Origin: an uncultured Schlesneria sp.
GTDB lineage: Bacteria; Planctomycetota; Planctomycetia; Planctomycetales; Planctomycetaceae
DNA length: 53,409 bases
NCBI GenBank assembly: GCA_903899985.1
Contig: CAIULL010000187.1
Location: forward strand, 1 to 53,409
Direction: 5' to 3'
The position numbers were made by a program, and so were the translations under genes. The notes under the pieces were generated by a model that worked only from the letters and a program-made list of their open reading frames with translations, made no database searches and was not told the origin of the DNA. The stretch's first letter is position 1, and each line of letters opens with the position of its first letter. Shown here one piece after another: positions 18,879-27,629 of this stretch.

Positions 18879-21242
18879 TCAGCTCTTGAAATCGAGGCCC
18901 GGATCATCATCCGGTGCTCCGAACAGAGTGAAATTGAAACCGGTGTCCTGCATCGTAATCAGACCCGGCATTGTCGATTTATCGCTTCGTTCGAGCACCA
19001 GAACCGCTCCGTCAACGGTGTAAGTTCCGCTGAATTCTTCTCGCTTTCCTGACCGGTCGAAGCCCCACGTGAATTTGTTGTCTGCGGTCAATTCAAGGGA
19101 AAACGTGGTGCCATCTGGGCGTTTTGCCGTCCGTTTTCCAATAATCTTCGCAGGATCAATATCGGCGGGAGCGGGTTTTTCTGTGCCGGCGACTTGCGGA
19201 GGATCAATCGTCGGGTTTGGGACTGCTCCACCAGCGGCGGGAACGGTTCCACCCATGCCCCTGATCAACTGAGCCGAAAGCTGATCGCCTGGCAACAACT
19301 TGACGACTTCTTGAAGCTGCCTGATCGCGGCGTCCTTGTGAGTCCCCGTGATGTAGTGATAAGCCAGCACGAACCGTGCATCCGCAGCATCGGGTTTCTC
19401 TTGAGTGTATTTTTCGAGAGCCCGAAGCTGAACGGTGTAAACATCGACGTTTGGATAGAGACTGGCCATCGTCGTCCAATCCCAACCAGGTCCTGCGGAA
19501 AGAACGGCGTAGAGCGTTCCTGCAGCCTTCGAGTAGTCGCCTGCGGCGAAGTAAACGAGCCCTCGGAATTCGTGTAGTGCGGCGTCGCCTGGCAATTCTT
19601 GAATCGCCTGATCGATCTCACTTCCTGCCTTAGCATAGTCTCCCGCCAGGAACGCGCTGCGTGCTGCTTCGGTATGAAGACTACTCGCCGCAGGTGCTTG
19701 TTGTGGTACTTGCGGCGATTGCGAGACGGGGGCTGTTGGAACTGCGGATTGGGCACCTTCCTGAATCACCACAACCTGGGCGGGTTGCGAAACAATCTGA
19801 ATCGGCTGAGCATAATTGTAATAGCCGGGACTGCTGGCATAGTAGGGGTTGCTGTAGCTCGCATAACCCGAACTGTAAGCGATGGAACCGAGTGCCCAGG
19901 CGCTGAGTCCAAATGCGGCGGCACCTGTATACCAGGGACGATTGTAATAGTTGTTCCAGGTTGCGTTGTGATAGCCGGCGTTATACCCCGCGCCATAACC
20001 TAGACCCCAGGCTGGGGCACCACCTCCCCAACCAGATCCCGCACCCCAATATCCGTGGTGCCAGGAATTGTTCCAGTTATTGTTTCCAGCAACGGCAAAA
20101 TTATTGCGGTTGCTGTTGATGTTAATGTTGTTGACCGTATTGTTATTACCAATATTGGTTCGATTAAAGTTGTTTCCGCCATTCCCGACATTGATATTGT
20201 TGTTGCCAACGTTGCCAATGTTCACGTTCCGGTTTCCGGTGTTTCCAACATTGACATTGGTGTTCCCGATATTTCCGACGTTCAGGTTCTTGTTTCCGAC
20301 ATTTCCGATGTTGGCGGTATTGTTTCCGACGTTTCCAACATTCAGGTTTTTATTTCCAATGTTCCCAACATTGGCAGTGTTATTGCCAATGTTACCGATG
20401 TTGGTATTGGTGTTGCCGATATTCCCCACGTTTGGATTTCGGTTACCGATATTGCCGACGTTGGTATTGGTGTTACCAATATTCCCGACGTTGGCGTTGT
20501 TGTTCCCAATGTTGCCGACGTTCGGGTTTCGATTCCCGATATTTCCCACATTGGCATTGTTGTTACCAATGTTTCCGACATTGCCTGTGTTGTTTCCAAT
20601 ATTGCCGATGTTCGGGTTTCGATTTCCGATATTCCCGACATTGGCATTGTTGTTACCAATGTTTCCAACGTTGCCTGCGTTATTTCCCATGTTGCCGACG
20701 TTCGGATTCCGATTTCCGATATTGCCAACATTGGCGTTACCTGAACCCAGTCCTGGTCGTTCGGCTCCTTGCCCGAAGCCGCTTGCCCCAGGAAAACCAC
20801 CCGCTCCACCGGAACCGATGTTCGGCCTGTTGGCTGCCCCGAGATTTGCACCTCCGGCCCCGCCAGACGCTCCCGCTCCACCAAAGTTCGGACGAGTGGC
20901 ACCACCACCTCCAGGTTGCCCACCGCCACCTGGAAAGCCCCCGCCGCCGCCAGCGGGGCGATTGACGGCTCCTCCACCGATGTTACCGCCACCACCGCCG
21001 CCAGCTGGTCGGCTGATTTGAGGAGCACCACCACCTCCTCCTCCTCCAGCGGGTCGGCTAAATTGAGGGGCACCACCACCTCCGCCACCTCCACCTGCTG
21101 GACGACTCATACCACCACCACCTCCTCCTCCGCCGCCACCAGGATGAGGCATGCCTCCACCGCCGCCTCTGGCGAAGACCGGTTCATGCATGTTCAAAAT
21201 CATCGAAGAGAGCATCAGGGCAATCAGAGACTTTTTTAACAC
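18879..21242 (-). CDS. Secreted Gly-rich, decapeptide-repeat and TPR protein
   Basis: The start is the GTG at 21242, with GGGAG (21250-21254) 7 nt upstream, giving 787 residues. A signal peptide (LKKSLIALMLSSMILNMHE then PVFARG) is followed by runs of Gly with Pro/Arg/Ala (about 30-165). Next comes a block of about 19 Asn/Gly decapeptides (170-357), then an Asn/Trp/Gly/Tyr-rich stretch (370-480). A TPR-like helical region (about 550-690: GDYAKAGSEIDQAIQELPGD, then GDYSKAAGTL) and a beta-rich terminal domain (GKRTAKRPDGTTFSLELTAD, FSGTYTVDG) complete the protein. It is 70 nt after the SnoaL-like gene, and the cluster with sulfatases suggests an envelope or matrix role. The function is unknown. 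Confidence 0.8.
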   Translation of the reverse strand: MLKKSLIALMLSSMILNMHEPVFARGGGGGMPHPGGGGGGGGGGMSRPAGGGGGGGGAPQFSRPAGGGGGGGAPQISRPAGGGGGGNIGGGAVNRPAGGGGGFPGGGGQPGGGGATRPNFGGAGASGGAGGANLGAANRPNIGSGGAGGFPGASGFGQGAERPGLGSGNANVGNIGNRNPNVGNMGNNAGNVGNIGNNNANVGNIGNRNPNIGNIGNNTGNVGNIGNNNANVGNIGNRNPNVGNIGNNNANVGNIGNTNTNVGNIGNRNPNVGNIGNTNTNIGNIGNNTANVGNIGNKNLNVGNVGNNTANIGNVGNKNLNVGNIGNTNVNVGNTGNRNVNIGNVGNNNINVGNGGNNFNRTNIGNNNTVNNININSNRNNFAVAGNNNWNNSWHHGYWGAGSGWGGGAPAWGLGYGAGYNAGYHNATWNNYYNRPWYTGAAAFGLSAWALGSIAYSSGYASYSNPYYASSPGYYNYAQPIQIVSQPAQVVVIQEGAQSAVPTAPVSQSPQVPQQAPAASSLHTEAARSAFLAGDYAKAGSEIDQAIQELPGDAALHEFRGLVYFAAGDYSKAAGTLYAVLSAGPGWDWTTMASLYPNVDVYTVQLRALEKYTQEKPDAADARFVLAYHYITGTHKDAAIRQLQEVVKLLPGDQLSAQLIRGMGGTVPAAGGAVPNPTIDPPQVAGTEKPAPADIDPAKIIGKRTAKRPDGTTFSLELTADNKFTWGFDRSGKREEFSGTYTVDGAVLVLERSDKSTMPGLITMQDTGFNFTLFGAPDDDPGLDFKS
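20171..20738 (-). repeat. About 19 tandem 30-bp units coding Asn/Gly decapeptides
   Basis: The reading is N-(V/I)-G-N-(I/V)-G-N-x-(N/T/A)-x repeated without gaps, for example NVGNIGNRNP, NVGNIGNNNA and NVGNIGNTNT. The DNA varies mostly at third positions, so protein sequence is kept by selection and the array is not a fresh expansion. The NxGN pattern resembles the pentapeptide-type repeats of mycobacterial PPE-MPTR proteins. Confidence 0.85.
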
Positions 21243-21312
21243 GGGACAACTCCCAGAAAATGGTTTTCGATTGATCAATTTGGAATGAGTATTTGGTTTC
21301 GTTGTTAGACGA

Positions 21313-22452
21313 CTAAAATCCTGGGGTCGGCGCATGTCGCTTGATCACGAACTCAGGAACGTCGCCTCTGGGGACGCCACCCACCACGCGGTCGTACGAT
21401 CGCCAGGTCATTGTGTCTCCGTCGAGTACCCGGTAAACACTCGTTGCCGAGGTCGCTTCTCCCTTGGCATTCGCCCCGTGTGACTTGACCGTCCATGAAT
21501 CGCCGTCGCGGGTCCAGTATCCCTCTGAGTGACCGCCATCAGCATTGAACGTCCACGACTTGAGGTGGCCTCGTAATGCATCCCAGCCGATTCGCGTTGA
21601 GCCGCTCGCGTTCGCAGCACCTGCGACATGCAGCACAAAATCTTGAATCAAATAGTTTCCGGTTTCATCCCAGCGGACGGAGGACTTCACCGCCGAATCG
21701 GGACTCTCTTCAATCCAGTCTCCGACCATCCAGGCCAGTTCTTGAAGATGGTCGTGTGCCGTCAGTTCCACAGGGATCGCGTAATCGCTGACCGATGCCA
21801 ACACCCATCGGCCTTCGACTTTGACGTGAACCGCAACGTATGCGCTGACTGATTCACCTTCTCCGGGGATCGGCTGAGCCCGAACGATCCCTTCTTCGAC
21901 AGCGATGTTTGGCGTCAAGATTCGGATCGAACCGATATCCAGTTGAATTTTGCTCTCGGGAAATTTTGCGAATGTTTGAGCAAAGTCATGTTCAATCGCT
22001 TCACGGCCTTTAATCACATTCCCGTTTTCATCGGTCAATTCGGCCTTGAGTGCAAAAAGTTCAGAGATCGCTTTTGACTGATGAGCGTTGTAGGCGGTGG
22101 TAAACGCATCCGCCGATTGCCGAATCGCTGTCTCATCACCCGAGGCCACTTCTTCATTGGCGGCAGGCTTTTTAACGTCATTTCCCTTAGCAGAAACGGC
22201 CTCTTTTGCCTTGACGTCACCGATCAACGGTTTTTCAGGATTGTTTCTGACCGCAGGAGCTGCCGGTGGAAGTCCACCTTCAGCTCCCTTTTTCGCAGGA
22301 TCGATCGTGGTCGACTTCACCGCGTCAGCAGCCTTCTTGACAGGCGGCGCCGAGGGCTTTGACGGGTCTTGCACCTGAGCATAGCAGACCCAGCTTGTGC
22401 AAATGATGCACACGATGACAAGTGGCCTCAGGGTTTTAATGGATTCGTACAT
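21313..22452 (-). CDS. Secreted SnoaL-like (DUF4440-type) protein
   Basis: This 379-residue protein has an N-terminal hydrophobic leader (LRPLVIVCIICTSWVCYAQ) and a Pro/Ala/Lys-rich linker to about residue 105. A SnoaL/NTF2-like domain spans about 105-230 (AIRQSADAFTTAYNAH at the start, GREAIEHDF in the middle, SVSAYVAVHVKVEGRWVL at the end). This is the alpha+beta fold annotated SgcJ/EcaC in many planctomycetes. A second beta-rich domain (235-375: ELAWMVGDWIEE, then IGWDALRGHLKSWTF) is of the type seen in DUF1579-like lipocalin-fold proteins. It is transcribed just ahead of the decapeptide-repeat gene. The ligand and reaction are unknown, and the catalytic residues cannot be judged. Confidence 0.82.
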   Translation of the reverse strand: MYESIKTLRPLVIVCIICTSWVCYAQVQDPSKPSAPPVKKAADAVKSTTIDPAKKGAEGGLPPAAPAVRNNPEKPLIGDVKAKEAVSAKGNDVKKPAANEEVASGDETAIRQSADAFTTAYNAHQSKAISELFALKAELTDENGNVIKGREAIEHDFAQTFAKFPESKIQLDIGSIRILTPNIAVEEGIVRAQPIPGEGESVSAYVAVHVKVEGRWVLASVSDYAIPVELTAHDHLQELAWMVGDWIEESPDSAVKSSVRWDETGNYLIQDFVLHVAGAANASGSTRIGWDALRGHLKSWTFNADGGHSEGYWTRDGDSWTVKSHGANAKGEATSATSVYRVLDGDTMTWRSYDRVVGGVPRGDVPEFVIKRHAPTPGF

Positions 22453-23102
22453 CGCTTTCTTTCATGAATATGGCAGAAATGGCTTGCCCGAGGGGCGAGT
22501 CAACAAGTTGTGAATTTCACCAAGAGTCTGCCCGAGGAACGGTAACTTTGCAACATCCCGGATAAACATCTCATTGGAATATCCTTTTCACCAAAAACGA
22601 ACTCACTCAACCAAACGAGTTCACAACGCGCCTTCCAACAGTTTTTTTATGACAAGGCATTCCGCTCGGACTATTTGACTGCGTGCGAGAAATCTTGGTC
22701 TGTAGTCATCCGTGAAAATCTTCAAGTGCGAGGCCCTTTCGCCTTGCACTTGTGTGAGACTCATTCCAGACAAGTTTTCCCGTCAGCTCAATAATTCACT
22801 GTTGTTCTCATCGCGCGATGAACTCCCCATGTGCCAATATCATTGCGACCAAGATCTTTTATTTGGCCCCACAAGCCGGAACAGGTCACTCGAGTCCGGT
22901 GAGCTCGGGCGATTTCGTTTGTCAACGGCGTTCAAGTCGTACTCTTTCGCGATAATAACGGGCGAATCGTGGGCGAATCTGGAATCGTGACCCCAGAGAC
23001 AGCCGGCTCACTCGCATCCCGGCGGATAATCCGCAACAATCTGGCAGGAATTGAAACGGTACGTCGACCTTGTCATTGAGATCGTTATTGGGGAGTTGCG
23101 GG
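22453..23102. other. Intergenic region between divergent genes, no gene seen
   Basis: The region contains the promoter areas of the minus-strand SnoaL-like gene and the plus-strand SDR gene. The frame at 22712-22990 has no SD and no recognisable sequence. No hairpin or repeat stood out. Confidence 0.5.
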
Positions 23103-23885
23103 ATGAATTTGAAGGGCAAAAATGCACTGGTGACGGGAGCATCTCGCGGGATCGGACGCGGGTGCGCCATCGAAATGGGTCGCGCCGGTGCAAATGTCGC
23201 AATTAACTATTATTCGCACGGCGACGAAGCGGAAGCCGTTGCTGAAGAGATTCGCGGGTTCGGTGTTAAGGCCATCACGCTTCAGGGGGATGTCTCGAAT
23301 CGACTGCGTGTGGAAGAAATGGTAGCCGAAACCGCGAAGGCTTTCGGCCAACTTGACTTGTTCGTCTCGAACGCCGTTTATAGCGATCGACAACTGATGC
23401 TTGAAGCCGATCTTGCGGGCTTTCATAAAACGATTGACGTTGGAATGTGGGGCGCGTTTTATGGAGTTCGAGCGGCAGCACTGCAAATGGTGAAACAGAA
23501 TTCAGGCGGCTCAATTGTCGTCATCAGTTCGCCACATGCGGTGATTCCTATTCCAACGGCCATGGCATACAACATGGCAAAGGCGGCGATCGATCACATG
23601 GCTCGGACAGCCGCGATTGAATTGGCTCCTCATCGAATTCGAGTCAATATTGTCCATCCGGGCTGGATTGACACGCCGGGTGAACGCAAATTCTTTACGG
23701 AAGAACAAATTACCGAGGGTGCTAAGACGCTACCCTGGAAGCGACTGGGGCAACCGAATGAGATCGGAAAAGGGGTTGCGTATGTCTTGAGCGATGACGC
23801 TGACTACATGACAGGAAGTACCCTCACGATTGACGGCGGAGTCAGCCTTCCCTGGTGGTCAAATCGTTCCGAGGGCTCAATGTAA
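23103..23885 (+). CDS. Short-chain dehydrogenase/reductase (SDR), classical type
   Basis: The start is the ATG at 23103, with GGGGAG 7 nt upstream; the longer frame from 23070 is rejected. The protein is 260 residues, normal for classical SDRs. The Rossmann motif TGASRGIG is at 11-18, a GDVS cofactor segment near 63, SNAVYS in place of the usual NNAG, catalytic Ser142 or Ser143 (VVISSPHA), Tyr156 and Lys160 (YNMAK), and the IDGG end motif. The VNIVHPGWIDTPGE and WKRLGQPNEIGKGVAYVLSD segments are those of 3-oxoacyl-ACP-reductase/glucose-dehydrogenase-like members. The substrate cannot be assigned. It stands 94 nt before the VWA gene. Confidence 0.9.
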   Translation: MNLKGKNALVTGASRGIGRGCAIEMGRAGANVAINYYSHGDEAEAVAEEIRGFGVKAITLQGDVSNRLRVEEMVAETAKAFGQLDLFVSNAVYSDRQLMLEADLAGFHKTIDVGMWGAFYGVRAAALQMVKQNSGGSIVVISSPHAVIPIPTAMAYNMAKAAIDHMARTAAIELAPHRIRVNIVHPGWIDTPGERKFFTEEQITEGAKTLPWKRLGQPNEIGKGVAYVLSDDADYMTGSTLTIDGGVSLPWWSNRSEGSM

Positions 23886-23979
23886 CCAGTTGACGGATCT
23901 GGTGACCTGAATCGAACTCATCACCCGAAGAATGCTGTTGGATCGATTTGACTGAGTTTCCCTTAAACAATCGTTTTTA

Positions 23980-26412
23980 ATGGACGCATTGCAACAAATC
24001 CTGGCTTGGTATCTTGGCCTGCGCGTACCTCGCCCGGGCGAGGGGACCGCGTGGCGATTTGACTATCGTTGGCCCGCTCCACAATGGCTGATGTTGATCT
24101 TTGTGGTTCTGGTCTCAATCTTTGTGGCCGGCATTTATCGGCGTGAAGGAGAGTCTGTCGGCTGGCGAAGTCGCTCGATTTTGATCGGACTCAGGCTCGC
24201 TGTTTTCGCTCTGATCCTTGTGATGCTGACGGAACTGAGCCTTACGATTGAACGTACAGGACTGCCGATCGTTGCGGTCATGGTCGATACGTCGTCAAGT
24301 ATGTCCCTTCTGGATCAATACGCCAGCTCTTCCAAGGGGGCTCGGCTGATTGACGAACTGACCAAATCCGCAGGAAAAGAGCCAAATCGTCTGGCGATTG
24401 CTCAACATTTGCTGACCAGAAATGACGGGCAGATGTTACGAGAACTCCAGCGAACTCATCAATTACGAGTTTATCGCTTTGCCGAGAACGCGACCCCCCT
24501 CGAAGCGGGGGATCTCGGTGACGAGGCTTCATCTGCAGCTCCCGAGCGGTCATTGCAAGAATCATTTACTGCGGCGATCGTCGAGATCAGAGCCCTGATT
24601 GCCGATGGCGATCAAACGCGACCGGCGGCAGCGACGAAGAAGGTCCTGAGCGATTTGCGCGGCGTTCCACCGGCAGCCGTCGTCTTTTTTACGGACGGTG
24701 TCGCCAGCGTCTCTGACGGTGACAAACTTTCCTCAGTGGGAGAGTCTGCTCGGAGGAAAGGAATCCAATTTCATATTGTCGGGCTTGGCAGCGAAATCGC
24801 GGCGAAAGATCTGATTTTATTCGATACATTCGTTGACGAAGTCGCCTTTGTGGGCGATCCGATGGTATTCAAGGCCAAAATTCGAAGCTTTGGCTATACG
24901 GGAAAGAAAATTCTCCTTCGCGTTCGCAAGGAAGGTGAACAATTGAGTCTGGCCCAACAAGAGTTTGTTGCGCCGGCAGATGGGCAGGCCATTCCCGTGG
25001 AACTTTCATATTCGTCAACCGTCGCGGGTGAATTTGACTACGTGCTTGAAGTGGTCGAACAAGCGGATGAAACAAATCTTTTAAATAATGCAGAAACTCG
25101 ACACGTCAGTATTCGGGAAGAAAAAATTCGCGTACTCTTGGCCGATAGCGGCCCACGGTACGAGTTCCGATTCTTGAAGCAATTGTTGGAACGCGACAAG
25201 TCGATTGAACTGAGCACATTGATGCAGGAATCGGATCTTGAGTACGCTCAGGAAGATCGAACTGCGATCGCTCGGTTTCCAGTGAAGAAGGAGGATTTGG
25301 CGAAGTACGACGTACTTGTTCTCGGGGACCTCGCGCCCGATCAACTTGGTAGTGCCGCGCTGGAAAACATCAGCGAGTTTGTCCGGGAAAAGGGGGGCGG
25401 AGTCGTGATGATTGCCGGAACCCAATTCAATCCGCTCGCGTTCGGAGGAACTCCGCTCGAAAGTATTTTTCCATTCGAGATTTCCGGAGTTCGGAGTCCC
25501 CGTGACGCGAGCTCTGAGTCATTTCACCCGAAATTGACATTGGACGGACAGAAGGGAAACAGTTTGTTTCGATTAGGAAATAGCGAAGCAGAAAGCCTTT
25601 CGATCTGGAACGAGCTCCCCAATTTCACATGGATGCTAGAGCTCACAAAATTGAAACCAGGTGCGCGCGTGTTTGCGGAGCATCCGACGAAAATGGGGGC
25701 AAATGGAAAGTTGCCGGTGATCCTTCTGCAACAAGTCGCCGCAGGAAAAGTTTTATTCCACGCCACAGATGAAACGTGGCGATGGAGATTTCGCACGGGG
25801 GACCTCTATTACGGGCGTTATTGGATTCAGGCGGTTCGGTATCTCAGTCGCAGCCATTTGATTGGCAAAGATCGAACGGCCGAATTGACGGTTGATCAGC
25901 AAGTCTACCAGCGAGGGCAGCCCGCCACATTCCGAGTCAGATTTGTTGACGAACGCTTCATTCCGTCCGATTCAAGCGGCGTTTCGGTGACTGTTGAGCG
26001 AAAGGGTGAAGGTCGACAGACGGTGAAATTAAATCGAGTCCGTGAGCTCTCGAAGGCGTTCGAAGGACAGTTAACTCGCTTAAGCGAAGGATCATATCAC
26101 GGATGGATCTCGCAACCGGCTTTGAGTGAAGCACCTCCATCGGTTGACTTCAGGGTGGAAGTACCGCAGCGAGAAATGCAGACACGGGGGCTGGACAAAC
26201 CCGATTTGACCTTGGCCGCGGCATCAACATTCGGCCGCTTTTATACCTTAGAGGACGTAGACAGGCTGGCTTCAGAAATCCCGCGAGGAACACCGATCCC
26301 GCTCGAAACAGATGAACCGATTCCACTCTGGAATCGATGGGAGTTTCTTGGGCTGACCGCATTGCTGCTGACTGCCGAATGGCTCTTGAGGAAACAGCAA
26401 AAGCTGTTGTAG
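23980..26412 (+). CDS. Membrane VWA / glutamine-amidotransferase-like protein (copy 1)
   Basis: This 810-residue protein has two N-terminal helices (about 35-55 and 65-88). A von Willebrand A domain follows, with MIDAS motif D-T-S-S-S (about 102-106) and a later FFTDGVASVSDGD segment (about 230). Then comes a beta-sandwich (LNNAETRHVSI end) and a class-I amidotransferase-like domain (about 380-520: VLLADSGPRYEFRFLKQLLE, YDVLVLGDLAPDQL, GGGVVMIAGTQ) in which the catalytic Cys of true amidotransferases is absent. One helix (WEFLGLTALLLTAEWLL) ends the protein. It is a paralog of the gene at 34702. Such proteins are common in planctomycetes, often near MoxR/BatA genes, but neither is nearby here. 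The role is unknown. Confidence 0.82.
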   Translation: MDALQQILAWYLGLRVPRPGEGTAWRFDYRWPAPQWLMLIFVVLVSIFVAGIYRREGESVGWRSRSILIGLRLAVFALILVMLTELSLTIERTGLPIVAVMVDTSSSMSLLDQYASSSKGARLIDELTKSAGKEPNRLAIAQHLLTRNDGQMLRELQRTHQLRVYRFAENATPLEAGDLGDEASSAAPERSLQESFTAAIVEIRALIADGDQTRPAAATKKVLSDLRGVPPAAVVFFTDGVASVSDGDKLSSVGESARRKGIQFHIVGLGSEIAAKDLILFDTFVDEVAFVGDPMVFKAKIRSFGYTGKKILLRVRKEGEQLSLAQQEFVAPADGQAIPVELSYSSTVAGEFDYVLEVVEQADETNLLNNAETRHVSIREEKIRVLLADSGPRYEFRFLKQLLERDKSIELSTLMQESDLEYAQEDRTAIARFPVKKEDLAKYDVLVLGDLAPDQLGSAALENISEFVREKGGGVVMIAGTQFNPLAFGGTPLESIFPFEISGVRSPRDASSESFHPKLTLDGQKGNSLFRLGNSEAESLSIWNELPNFTWMLELTKLKPGARVFAEHPTKMGANGKLPVILLQQVAAGKVLFHATDETWRWRFRTGDLYYGRYWIQAVRYLSRSHLIGKDRTAELTVDQQVYQRGQPATFRVRFVDERFIPSDSSGVSVTVERKGEGRQTVKLNRVRELSKAFEGQLTRLSEGSYHGWISQPALSEAPPSVDFRVEVPQREMQTRGLDKPDLTLAAASTFGRFYTLEDVDRLASEIPRGTPIPLETDEPIPLWNRWEFLGLTALLLTAEWLLRKQQKLL

Positions 26413-26421
26413 GGAAACGAC

Positions 26422-26613
26422 TTAGGGAGTTGTTTTTGACTCCTTTGAATCTGCCGGATCCCGTCGGAAAAAGGCGCCAGCGCAGCAAGACGCAAGCTCA
26501 AACACTGCGGTCAGAACCATCAATAGCAGCCAGAACCATCCGATGGTTTGGTTACGACTTGACGGGACGGCCAGCGTTCGGACGCGAGTTAACAAATTCG
26601 CGCCATTGCTCAA
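26422..26613 (-). other. Second frame of the putative small membrane protein
   Basis: The codons downstream of about 26550 encode a membrane helix and the tail AFFRRDPADSKESKTTP. The nominal start of this frame overlaps the 40-residue frame and has no SD. It is most likely read by frameshift or is the broken 3' half of the upstream frame; it could also be a coupled second small gene. Confidence 0.3.
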
Positions 26614-26674
26614 ACGCCGCTAACGGGGTGAGCGCACCAACAACCATGAAAATATCGACGACTAGATCAAACAT
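26552..26674 (-). CDS. Putative 40-residue membrane protein, possibly frameshifted
   Basis: The ATG at 26674 has an excellent SD (AGGAGA, 6 nt upstream). It opens a 40-codon frame starting MFDLVVDIFMVVGALTPLAA, one hydrophobic helix followed by EQWREFVNSRPNAGRPVKS. Right after its TAA, a second minus-strand frame (26422-26613) continues with another hydrophobic helix (TIGWFWLLLMVLTAVFELAS) and a charged tail. Joined by a +1 shift near 26560 they would make one two-helix protein of about 82 residues. It is convergent with the VWA gene. The family is not recognised. Confidence 0.45.
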   Translation of the reverse strand: MFDLVVDIFMVVGALTPLAAFEQWREFVNSRPNAGRPVKS

Positions 26675-27629
26675 GACAATTCTCCTGATTGCAGGAGGTG
26701 GCAAATGGTGTGCCAATTCGGTTTTCAGCTGAATTTTACGTTAGAATCAGAAAGTCTGCCTAACGAATACGCAAGGTTGCTGTAAAACGCAGTCATTTAC
26801 TTCACTTTCACAAGTAGCGTTTGGTGGAGAGGCTGACGGTCACGCAAGAAGTGTGTTCAACAGGCTGTCTGGCAAAACTTCTCATGTTGAGACTCGACAA
26901 GTTGTGATCAATTCGGATGGTTTTCGACGTCGATTCCACCGTTTGGACCGACTTTCACCTGATGGGCTGATTCTCGAGGAAATTTAGTCGAATCAAAGAA
27001 TCAACATTTTTTCGGGAATTAAATGACGTTTGCGGCAAGCGACTGGCTCCATCGCCTCTGGGAGCAGGAGGTAGATCGTTGCAGAACGTCCCGGCCTTGC
27101 TGAGAAGTGCCCCAATGGTTCAAGGCTTTTGATCGATGAACGCTCGGCTTTCCTCAACGGTCCTGACGTCATCGAAAGTTTGTTTGAGTCTCGCAGCAGA
27201 TTCGAATGCTCGTTTAGAGGAATCGGCCTGGCGATTCGAAACCGAAGCTGAATCGAAACGCAGCTGAGCGAAAACAAAGTGCGCTCCAAATAGAAGTTGT
27301 TTCCCTTGTAAGACATGGTTCTGCAGAGAAAATGCCTTGGCCTGAACTTTGTGATAAGGCGATGCTCGATCACGAGGTGAAGCTCGACAAGTCTCGTTTT
27401 TCAAATGCTTTCAGCAACTCAAATGATGGAATGAGATCGCTCCGGGAATTGCCTGCATGATCGAGCCGGATTTGAACGAGGGAATTCTCGATGCCTCTTG
27501 TCGTGATTTTGGGGTTCGACTAGGATTCCCTGAATGGATGTTTCGTCAACCCGTCGATAGGTTGGCGGTCAGATCGCCATTTCAAAGTTCAAAGGTTCTA
27601 AAAATCCTCGGTACAAGCGGATATCCCTT
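26675..27629. other. Gene-free stretch upstream of the Prc protease gene
   Basis: I see no supported gene. The frames at 26993-27373 and 27120-27404 on the minus strand overlap each other, lack SD sequences (one would use TTG), and have no recognisable motifs. The region presumably includes the promoter of the protease gene, but no confident -35/-10 pair was found. Confidence 0.45.

Noticed and set aside
20171-20738. CRISPR-like regular 30-bp repeats
   Set aside because: Units join without spacers, stay in one reading frame and code for a decapeptide.
20068-21021. Plus-strand 317- and 229-codon frames rich in Pro, Phe and Val
   Set aside because: They are antisense readings of the Gly-rich and Asn/Gly repeat gene; the repeat code makes open frames on both strands.
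27120-27404. Minus-strand 94-codon frame upstream of prc
   Set aside because: It would need a TTG start without SD and has no recognisable features.
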